A stretch of DNA of 64,000 nt from Chloroflexota bacterium (GTDB lineage: Bacteria; Chloroflexota; Dehalococcoidia; DSTF01; RBG-16-68-14): positions 208,404-272,403 of the forward strand of contig JAJCYW010000003.1 in the NCBI GenBank assembly GCA_029262675.1. The letters run 5' to 3'. The notes below the pieces were generated by a model that was given only the letters and a program-made list of their open reading frames with translations, had not been told where the DNA came from and did not search any database. This document shows, piece by piece, positions 57,133 to 64,000 of the stretch. A program made the position numbers and the translations under genes. Every line of letters starts with the position of its first letter. Position 1 is the stretch's first letter.

Positions 57133-60020
57133 TGGAGTTCCTCGGACGAGAAGCAGAGCTGACGGCGGTTCTAGGTCATTTGGGCAAGCCGGCTATCGGC
57201 AACGGGGCAATCGTCCTTGTCCACGGCGAGCTTGGTATCGGGAAGACTCAGTTTATCCAACACGTGGCGAAGCTCGGGCGTCGGCGTGGGTGTGTGGTAG
57301 CGGCGGGTAGATGGTATGAGGCCCCCCAGGTACCCGCGTATGCTGGCTTCATTGAATGCGTCGCTCAGCTGGTCAACGAGCATGAAGAGGCGCTTCGCCA
57401 CTCCCTCGACGTCCACTCGCCGTATTTGCAGCCGCTCGCAAATCTAAGCCCTGAATTCGCGTCGACACTAGGCCTAAGAGCATCGAGGCTCGCAGAGGCT
57501 CCCGACGAATACAGGCTGTGGCGTGGAGTTCTCTTACTCGTTGAGACGATCTGCGCTATCGGGCCGCCCGTGGTTCTCGTTCTCGATGACCTTCAGTGGT
57601 CCGACTCGGGCAGTATTGATCTGCTGGCGTTTCTTGGCCGCAACGTTCGTGAACTCCCTTTGCTCATCCTTGCCGGGTACCGCGGCGAGGGCGCTAGCCC
57701 AGTGCATCCGTTAGGTCGGACGTTGTCTGCTTTGAACGGCGCGAACCTTGAAGAGGTCGCGCTGTCGGGATTGGGCCTGGAAGAAGTTCGCACACTCGCA
57801 GAGCGCGCCGTCGGGAGCCGCCTCGACAATGCAACGGCAGAAGAGATATGGGAGTTGACAAGAGGGAATCCGCTCTTTGTCGAGGAGATTGGAAGACAGT
57901 TCTTGACGAAATGCGATTCGGCGTCGAATTCACACAGCGAATTCAAGCGCATTCTCCGGGAAGACGTACCACCAACTATCCGCGAAGTGATGACTCAGCG
58001 TCTTTCGAACCTTGGCGCCGAAAGTCAGCACTTCCTTGGGATAGCGGCGTGCGTCGGCCGGGATTTCGACCTTTTCCTCATCGACGAAATAGCCAGTATG
58101 GAGCAGTCTAGCCTGGCGGCCGCTCATGAGGAATGTCTCCGGTCGTCAGTCATGAAGGAAATTTCTCCCGGTGTTTTCACGTTCATTCATCCGCTAATGA
58201 GAGAAGTGATCTATTCAGAAATCTCTGCGTTGAACAGATTGGAGATCCACCTAGAGGTCGCCTCAGCGCTGGAGCGGAACTATGGGGAGAAGGCCACAAA
58301 TCACGCACGAGAGATTGCGAACCACCTGATATCGGCTGGGAGGCTTGCTGATCCAGCTCGGACGCTTCACTACTGCGTAGCGGGAGCTCGCCAAGCACGT
58401 ATCCTGTTCGCCCCTGAAGAGATGCGCCGGTTGGCGAATGCCGGGCTCGCGGCTCTCGATCTCGCATCGGAACCCTCTGACCGTGACCGCGCTCGGCTGC
58501 TCATAGACTCGGCATATGCGGAGACGATGATAGCCGGCCCGGACGAGGCCGTAAGGATATACCGGAAAGCTCTGGCGGTATATGAGGCTTTAGGGGATGA
58601 GGAAGGCATAGTCGATTGCAGTCGATGGATCGCTTCAACGCTGTTGCAGTACGGGCGCTGGGAAGGCGCGTTGGCCACAACTCAGGGAGCGCTTTCTCAC
58701 GCTACCGAGGCACGCACGCACACATATGTGGCGCTGGTGGGAGCGCACGTCCTCGCCGCATTAGTCGGCGGCCAATTTCAAGAGGTTGCCGAGTGGTCCG
58801 AAAAGCTCTTGCAGCTTGCGTTCGATGACGAGACAACGGCTCTGGCGCACCATGCGGCGGCGGGACATCACAGTTGGGGGATAGGAGACCCGAGTCGGGC
58901 AATGCAACACTTTCAAGAATGCCGTGTGCACTTCCTGAAAATCGGCCACGACGCGACCGCTGCACAGATTGCAGTTGATCACGCTTTTGCCGCCTATCTA
59001 CTCGGTCATTGCGAGGAGTCCCGCCAGGCCTTTGCCGAAAGCACTCGGTTGGCAGAGCGAACGGGACGCGTAAACGTAAGTGCCGAACTGTGCGCGTATC
59101 GTGTGTTGACAAGCACTCACCGGGGCCGGTGGGAGCAGGCTCTTGACGCAGGAACGCGTTGGGAAGCAATGAGCTCGGAGATGGGCGGGGCGACCGTCTA
59201 TGGACAGTTCGTTCCGCGGGCGCTTGCGCTGAAGCGTTTCTGGCAGGAGGGATCCGAGATTGATGAGGAGATCCTGGGGCCTTCGTCCTCGCTACGAAAC
59301 GAACCACTCCAGGCGTTCCTATTGGCAGAACGAGGAGATAAGCAGAAAGCTGCGAGTCTCATCGACAGCATCAAGGAGTTCGTTCCTACCGAGGGTAGCG
59401 GTCTCTTCTGGCTCTCGGTCGCGCTACCGCTGGCTGCCGCTCAAGTAACGCTCCAGGACAGAGACGCGCGAGAGTGGCTGCCTGGATTGCAGCGTTATGC
59501 AGGAGGCTTACTCGACTGGTTCCATGTCGACATAGAGATGGGACGCTTGCATACGCTTCTCGAAGACTGGAGTCGAGCTGAAGAGTGCTTTCGGCAGGCC
59601 ACCACCCACTGCGAGGAGAATGAACTAACCTGCTTCCTGGCATTGGCGAAGTACTACCACGGAACTATGTTCTTGCTGCGGCGGCAGCCGGACGACCGCC
59701 GCAAGGGGCTGGCGATTGCACAAGAAGCCGTGTCTCTCTTCTCAGAGCTAGGTATGGACTATCCGCGCGCCAAGGCAGAACGCCTGCTCCCCAAGGTCTC
59801 GGGCGAACGCGGTGAACGCAGGCCTGCCGGGCTTTCGGAACGTGAGTGGGAGATTCTGGGCCTTCTGGCCGAAGGTCGTACGAACCAAGACATCGCGGAC
59901 GTGCTCTTCGTTAGCCGGAGGACCGTCGAGAATCATCTTCAGCAGACCTACCGCAAGATCGATGTTACGAACAGAACGGCCGCCATCGCCTGGTTCCTAG
60001 GTCGCTCCGAACCGGAATAG
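57132..60020 (+). CDS. AAA-ATPase / TPR / LuxR-type transcriptional regulator
   Basis: 962 aa from GTG 57132; the frame is open from GTG 57024, but those 36 residues do not look like the family, whose domain starts at FLGREAEL. Walker A HGELGIGKT is near residue 31-39 and Walker B LVLDDLQWSD near 165. A long region of TPR-like helices fills about 400-880. The C-terminal HTH (LSEREWEILGLLAEGRTNQDIA ... VSRRTVENHL) is a LuxR/NarL domain. LAL-type regulators respond to small ligands sensed by the TPR region. Target genes are not evident; the M4 protease and beta-helix gene are neighbours. Confidence 0.85.
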   Translation: MEFLGREAELTAVLGHLGKPAIGNGAIVLVHGELGIGKTQFIQHVAKLGRRRGCVVAAGRWYEAPQVPAYAGFIECVAQLVNEHEEALRHSLDVHSPYLQPLANLSPEFASTLGLRASRLAEAPDEYRLWRGVLLLVETICAIGPPVVLVLDDLQWSDSGSIDLLAFLGRNVRELPLLILAGYRGEGASPVHPLGRTLSALNGANLEEVALSGLGLEEVRTLAERAVGSRLDNATAEEIWELTRGNPLFVEEIGRQFLTKCDSASNSHSEFKRILREDVPPTIREVMTQRLSNLGAESQHFLGIAACVGRDFDLFLIDEIASMEQSSLAAAHEECLRSSVMKEISPGVFTFIHPLMREVIYSEISALNRLEIHLEVASALERNYGEKATNHAREIANHLISAGRLADPARTLHYCVAGARQARILFAPEEMRRLANAGLAALDLASEPSDRDRARLLIDSAYAETMIAGPDEAVRIYRKALAVYEALGDEEGIVDCSRWIASTLLQYGRWEGALATTQGALSHATEARTHTYVALVGAHVLAALVGGQFQEVAEWSEKLLQLAFDDETTALAHHAAAGHHSWGIGDPSRAMQHFQECRVHFLKIGHDATAAQIAVDHAFAAYLLGHCEESRQAFAESTRLAERTGRVNVSAELCAYRVLTSTHRGRWEQALDAGTRWEAMSSEMGGATVYGQFVPRALALKRFWQEGSEIDEEILGPSSSLRNEPLQAFLLAERGDKQKAASLIDSIKEFVPTEGSGLFWLSVALPLAAAQVTLQDRDAREWLPGLQRYAGGLLDWFHVDIEMGRLHTLLEDWSRAEECFRQATTHCEENELTCFLALAKYYHGTMFLLRRQPDDRRKGLAIAQEAVSLFSELGMDYPRAKAERLLPKVSGERGERRPAGLSEREWEILGLLAEGRTNQDIADVLFVSRRTVENHLQQTYRKIDVTNRTAAIAWFLGRSEPE

Positions 60021-60159
60021 GCGGTTTTCTTGCAGAGCAGACCATCGCCACAGAATGAGTAATTCTACTCGTTCTTCTTGAACGCTGCTTAGCTATGGTT
60101 CACTTGGTCTGGCGGAGCTCCCGTCGCGGGCCCGGTAGGCCCCCGCCCCTACCGAGAGG

Positions 60160-60207
60160 CGCGCCCCGTAGTGTGAAATTGGCGTTGGTTTCACGCCGCG
60201 GGGCGCG
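60160..60207 (+). terminator. Long terminator-like hairpin after the LuxR-family gene
   Basis: Outer stem CGCGCCCCG/CGGGGCGCG (60160-60168 and 60199-60207) and inner stem GTGTGAAA/TTTCACGC with a 10-base loop, followed by TTGTTG. It lies 140 bases after the regulator stop. Confidence 0.55.
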
Positions 60208-60289
60208 TTGTTGCGCGGATCCGCATTTCGTTGGGCGCACGTACAAATAGCTGTTCCCGACCTGTCCACTGGCTACGTGTCAGAAGAGT

Positions 60290-60319
60290 GGTGGCCAGGG
60301 CCATGAGGCCCTGGCCACC
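60290..60319 (-). terminator. Terminator hairpin downstream of the beta-helix gene
   Basis: Perfect 13-bp stem (60290-60302 with 60307-60319) and ATGA loop, 28 bases past the minus-strand stop at 60347. Confidence 0.7.
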
Positions 60320-60346
60320 AATTCGGTAGGAGTAGCGAACAGACGG

Positions 60347-63300
60347 CTACGTGCAATCGTGGCCGTGCTGCTGAATCACACCCAGGATGTCGTTCAGCAG
60401 GTCGATCACTCCGTCCGGCGCCGTCATGTTCCAAGCATTGGGCCCCGCTGTCGGCCCACGGTCGAAGACGATGTCGTACGGCGGGGAGCCGTCCGTGGAG
60501 TAGTGCTGAACGACGCCCAAGATGTCATTCAGGAGGTCGATGACGCCATCACCGTTCACGTCGTAGAAGTCCCAGGAGTCTAGGGGATCGCGCCCGCCGC
60601 CGATCGCAGCGTTGATCTTGGGCAGCACCTCACGGCCGTCGATACAACCATCGCCGTCCGTGTCGGGGTTGTTCGGGTCAGTGAAGTAGACGAAGGTCTC
60701 TTCATCATCGGTCAGGAGGTCGTTGTCCTTGTCACACTTGCCCGCCTCCCATGGATCGAAGTCGACATTTGTGCCCACGTAGGCGCCGCTGCCGGGGCCT
60801 TCGCCCGACGGCCCATCGCAGGCGCCCCACCAGTTGTTCTCGGCATTCAGTATGTGGCCTGTGTCCTTGTTGATCGCACCCAGTAGCAGGGGCGCGAAGG
60901 AGTTGTTCGTGACTGTTACCTGGCTCGCGTCGCCGGGGACGCCCGAAGCTTCATCGAGGCCGAACCCGATGCCCGGATAGGGCGCTAGGAATGGGTTGAG
61001 CAAGACATTGTACACGCTCCCGTCGTTCACCAGACCGACGCTGTTCAGCTGCACCAGGACGTTCTGAGGCGGGTTCGATGTGGCGCTGGCCGTTGGCGTG
61101 ACCTCAATGCCGAACGCCCAGCCGGCGGAGTGGATGTCCTCTATCGTGTTGCCTATGACATTGACTTGGTTCACAACTCCCTGAACCTGGATGCCGGTAG
61201 CGCCACTATATGGGACGCCCGGTTGCTGATTATCGATATTCCTGATGACGTTGTTCGTTACGCTGATGTTCAGAAGCGCGGGCTTGCTTCCACTGTGGAC
61301 GCCGATGCCGTAGATGGAACCCGTGCCGTCGCCGGTCATTCCGTCAATCAGGTTGCCGGTAACGGTCGTATTGCCCGCATACACCGCGATCGCTCTCTCA
61401 TTGCCGGTCACGGAACCCGGGACGACTTTGAGGCTCTTGACCGTTGCCCCGTCGGCGGTGAGGTCAACGGTTCCATCCACCACTGCCGCGCTAACACCGT
61501 CGGGAGGATTCAAGCCGGTCAGGGTTACGTCCGTGTTTACATCTACGTTCTCGCTGTACGTCCCTGCCCCCACGTTCACCATATCGCCGCCGGTGGCGGC
61601 GTCGATGGCGGCCTGGATGCTCATCGTGTCGCCGGCCAGATCATAGACGTAGTAGTTCGTCTGTTCGGCCAAGCCGTTGGTCGTGCGAAGGAATCGGTCG
61701 TTAGGCTGGATGTGGCTTGGCGATCCAGCGGCCGCACTCTGGGCATTGGCCAGAGTATCGTAGAACTTGGTTCGCGGCTGGCCGTCGTCCGACGGGCCGC
61801 TCAGCGCGTAGCCGAAGTCCGCTGGCTGGATAGTCACGTCGGCGCCGTCGGCGAGCAGCGTGCTCCAGGAGATCGCCTGCGGGCTGGCCGGGACGGCCCA
61901 GTTGCCCTCTTCCAATTGCAGGCCGCCGTCGTCGGTCGGATTGCCCCCGAAGCTGTTCGTGCCGTTGATCACCACGCCACTGGTGCCCAGAGGCGAGTAT
62001 CGCCCCCACGTGGCCACCGACATGTCGTTCCAGCCGGTACCGGAGATGGTCACGTTGCTGACCAACGCACCGGTAACGTCCAACAATTGCATTCCGTGGC
62101 CGCCATTGTTGGTCAAGGCGACGCCATCGATCGTAATATTGGTGGCACCTAGCACGTCCAGGCCGGTGCGGTAGCTGTTGTTCACGGTGACGCCGTCGAT
62201 TGTCACGCCGTCGTAGGTGCCGACCTTCAGGCCATAGCGAGGCGTCGAATCGGGGGCGCCGCTGTCGGTGAGCGTCAAATCCTGGACCGTCACGTTGTCC
62301 GCCTGGACGTACATGCCGGCGTTATTGTGGCCGCTCTGGCCCACGTAGTCGATCGTGGTAAACGCGGCGCCCGCGCCTACGAGAGTTAGGCCCGCCTGGT
62401 TCAGAAGGACATCTTCGTTGTATGTCCCCGCGGCGACGCTGACCGTGTCGTCATCCAGAGCCGCGTCAATCCCGCCCTGGATGGTGTCGGAAAGGGCGAT
62501 GACGGGGTTGTGGGTGGTCGTCACGTTCTCAGTGCTGGGAGTCGTCGTGCTGGTTGCGTACCACGGCGTGAAGTCCACGTTGTCGCTGGCCGTATCGCCG
62601 CCCTGTCCGGTGCCATGCGGGTTGTTCGTCGCGTGGTCTGCGCCGGTGGCGGCGCCCCACCAGTTTCTCTCGGCAAGGACTTCGTTGGCCGACGTGTTGT
62701 CCAGGCCGGTGCCATTGCCGGAGATATTCGAGGTCGTAATCGAGATGTTGATCGGGTCGGCCCCGTAGGGCTCAACGACAATGCCGGCGCCGGTGTTGTC
62801 CCTGAATTCCGAGTTGGACATGACGACGCCGTCAACCGCCCCGTCGATGATGAGACCGTAGTCGTTACCATTGAAGGAGTTGTCGCTTCCGGTGACATTC
62901 GTGGAGTCGATGATCCACAGCCCCTCGCCGCCGGCGTCGAAGCTGTTGCGTTCAATGGTGACCGTGTCGGCACCCCAGACGGTATTGAACGCGTTGCCGT
63001 CGACGGTGTTGTCGCTGATTGCCACTCCGGTGGTCACGCCGGTGTAGTTATCGACGCGAATCCCACCGCTGCTGGCGGTGACATCGTTCCAATCGATGCT
63101 GATCGCTCCGGACCCCGAACCCAGAATACCCGTGGCCCCCCAAGTACTTCCGGTCCACACCATCCCTGATACGGTGTTACTCAGGATCTGGCCCCGTGCG
63201 CCAGAGCCCAACTGGATGCCGTTCTGGGCCGTGGCGGGGGTGGGGCCAATACCGGTGACGGTGCTGTATTGGACCTGACCGATGGCATTGGCGCCGTTGA

Positions 63301-64000
63301 TCGCAATGCCGGTCTTCTGGAAGTCGTATACGGTGGCATTGTCCACCGTCACCGTCCGGTCGGTACCGTCATCGTTGATGGCGTAGATGCCCACTCCGTG
63401 CTGGGAGCCGCTGAACGGCGTATCTTGCACGTTGATGACCGTGACGTTTTGGATAGTTACACCGGCGTTGTTGACGCCGATTCCCGCGTAGCGATAATTG
63501 GTGTTGCCTTTTCCGTCGCCGTCGACCGTGAGGTCTTCAATCACAACACCCGTCGTGTCGTGGACGTAGACCACCGGATGATTGCTGTTCGGGCCGGCTG
63601 TGACGAAGAACAGCGGCATGGCGGCGAATCCCTGGATGAAGGTGCTGCCTTCACCCGCACCGGTGAGCGTCACAGCCTTGTCGATCTCCACCTGCTCGCT
63701 GTACGTCCCTGCCGCCACGTTCACCATATCGCCGCCGGTGGCGGCGTCGATGGCGGCCTGGATGCTCATCGTGTCGCCGGCCAGATCATAGACGTAGTAG
63801 TTCGTCTGTTCGGCCAAGCCGTTGGCCGTGCGAAGGAATCGATCGTAAGCCAAGATGTGACTTGGCGATCCAGCGGCCGCGCTCTGGGCATTGGCCAGAG
63901 TATCGTAGAACTTGGTTCGCGGCTGGCCGTCGTCCGACGGGCCGCTCAGCGCGTAGCCGAAGTCCGCTGGCTGGATAGTCACGTCGGCGCCGTCGGCGAG
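60347..64000 (-). CDS. Secreted parallel beta-helix repeat protein with dockerin-like C-terminus (5' end outside window)
   Basis: At least 1211 residues, incomplete at its N-terminus. Most is right-handed beta-helix (PbH1/NosD-like) sequence: repeated VTVDNATVYDFQ, VQDLTLTDSG, ISVTNNVIRNI strands, with Asn ladders. The C-terminal 130 residues have a Ca-binding thrombospondin type-3-like run (DTDGDGC) and two dockerin-like repeats, DVNGDGVIDLLNDILGV and PDGVIDLLNDILGV. A block of about 100 residues is duplicated (see repeats). It is probably extracellular, on the cell surface or in a matrix. No catalytic lyase residues can be named. Confidence 0.85.
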   Translation of the reverse strand, partial: LADGADVTIQPADFGYALSGPSDDGQPRTKFYDTLANAQSAAAGSPSHILAYDRFLRTANGLAEQTNYYVYDLAGDTMSIQAAIDAATGGDMVNVAAGTYSEQVEIDKAVTLTGAGEGSTFIQGFAAMPLFFVTAGPNSNHPVVYVHDTTGVVIEDLTVDGDGKGNTNYRYAGIGVNNAGVTIQNVTVINVQDTPFSGSQHGVGIYAINDDGTDRTVTVDNATVYDFQKTGIAINGANAIGQVQYSTVTGIGPTPATAQNGIQLGSGARGQILSNTVSGMVWTGSTWGATGILGSGSGAISIDWNDVTASSGGIRVDNYTGVTTGVAISDNTVDGNAFNTVWGADTVTIERNSFDAGGEGLWIIDSTNVTGSDNSFNGNDYGLIIDGAVDGVVMSNSEFRDNTGAGIVVEPYGADPINISITTSNISGNGTGLDNTSANEVLAERNWWGAATGADHATNNPHGTGQGGDTASDNVDFTPWYATSTTTPSTENVTTTHNPVIALSDTIQGGIDAALDDDTVSVAAGTYNEDVLLNQAGLTLVGAGAAFTTIDYVGQSGHNNAGMYVQADNVTVQDLTLTDSGAPDSTPRYGLKVGTYDGVTIDGVTVNNSYRTGLDVLGATNITIDGVALTNNGGHGMQLLDVTGALVSNVTISGTGWNDMSVATWGRYSPLGTSGVVINGTNSFGGNPTDDGGLQLEEGNWAVPASPQAISWSTLLADGADVTIQPADFGYALSGPSDDGQPRTKFYDTLANAQSAAAGSPSHIQPNDRFLRTTNGLAEQTNYYVYDLAGDTMSIQAAIDAATGGDMVNVGAGTYSENVDVNTDVTLTGLNPPDGVSAAVVDGTVDLTADGATVKSLKVVPGSVTGNERAIAVYAGNTTVTGNLIDGMTGDGTGSIYGIGVHSGSKPALLNISVTNNVIRNIDNQQPGVPYSGATGIQVQGVVNQVNVIGNTIEDIHSAGWAFGIEVTPTASATSNPPQNVLVQLNSVGLVNDGSVYNVLLNPFLAPYPGIGFGLDEASGVPGDASQVTVTNNSFAPLLLGAINKDTGHILNAENNWWGACDGPSGEGPGSGAYVGTNVDFDPWEAGKCDKDNDLLTDDEETFVYFTDPNNPDTDGDGCIDGREVLPKINAAIGGGRDPLDSWDFYDVNGDGVIDLLNDILGVVQHYSTDGSPPYDIVFDRGPTAGPNAWNMTAPDGVIDLLNDILGVIQQHGHDCT
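61551..61855. repeat. Long direct repeat in the beta-helix gene, copy 1
   Basis: About 305 bases nearly identical to 63696-64000 at a constant offset of 2145 bases (715 codons). Differences are scattered single bases and a patch near 61697-61712. Encodes the Gly/Asp-rich GYALSGPSDD...GDMVNV block. Confidence 0.9.
63696..64000. repeat. Long direct repeat in the beta-helix gene, copy 2 (runs to window edge)
   Basis: Second copy of the block at 61551-61855. It is still matching at base 64000, so the full repeat is longer than seen here. Confidence 0.9.

Larger units (their letters stand above)
60021..60346. other. Convergent intergenic region with several hairpins
   Basis: No gene is seen in these 326 bases. 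They hold short palindromes near 60120-60130, a 7-bp hairpin at 60133-60154, and two strong hairpins at 60160-60207 and 60290-60319, which I annotate as terminators. Confidence 0.6.

Overview
This window is a high-GC bacterial chromosome segment with tightly packed genes, many of them coupled by ATGA overlaps. The gene content includes a PyrR-headed pyrimidine operon, a 2-oxoacid:ferredoxin oxidoreductase, a CdaA/CdaR c-di-AMP module, many SDR, acyl-CoA and MaoC genes, and secreted proteins with dockerin-like ends. I infer a member of the Chloroflexota, probably of a Dehalococcoidia/SAR202-like lineage. That assignment rests on family resemblance recalled from memory, not on a marker-gene tree.

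Layout. 0-5.3 kb: a branched-chain amino acid ABC transporter. The substrate-binding lipoprotein livK converges on livG-livF-livH-livM, with a strong two-way terminator hairpin between them. 5.5-11.3 kb: an acyl-CoA dehydrogenase, an alpha/beta-hydrolase-like/class III cyclase fusion, two SDRs and serS. 11.4-15.5 kb: tRNA-Asp(GTC), then a minus-strand operon in which korA and korB lie between two CBS-domain genes. 15.7-17.2 kb: tRNA-Pro(TGG), pyrD and a small zinc-binding protein. 17.4-20.6 kb: a plus-strand operon of a SufR-like winged-helix regulator, the Mrp/ApbC Fe-S carrier, a NYN-domain protein and a lone receiver domain. 20.7-31.3 kb: a solitary DNA methyltransferase, then the long minus-strand operon pyrR-pyrB-pyrC-carA-GNAT-membrane protein-carB-pyrK-kinase. 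31.6-38.9 kb: argF, cdaA, cdaR, der, plsY, a foreign-looking HNH nuclease gene, a HEAT-repeat protein and a GNAT. 39.0-41.9 kb: two paralogous MFE-2-like SDRs and two MaoC/hot-dog proteins, probably for beta-oxidation of an unusual acyl or steroid substrate.

The accessory part is 42-53.8 kb. A three-gene module (SNF2 ATPase, large DNA methyltransferase, Res-like helicase with a PD-D/ExK end) plus a KHG-family hypothetical gene lies between arrays of palindromic hairpins. The arrays are at 41993-42305, 52316-52407, 53203-53249 (inside a coding N-terminus) and 53353-53718. They are built from a few recurring hairpin types, including a two-tier hairpin with an invariant GGAC loop whose stem covaries. 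I regard these arrays, and their contact with the KHG gene, as the best candidate in the window for an undescribed element.

The right end (53.8-64 kb) holds a membrane-anchored M4 metalloprotease with two zinc ribbons, a large AAA-TPR-LuxR regulator behind a near-consensus promoter and two coupled short ORFs, and the 3' part of a secreted beta-helix protein with a dockerin-like C-terminus. That last gene contains a large internal duplication and runs off the window.

Divergences at conserved sites worth noting are PyrD (Ser in place of the class 1B Cys), ArgF (HDLP instead of HCLP) and the cyclase fusion (lost hydrolase nucleophile, and Asp for Asn in the cyclase site).
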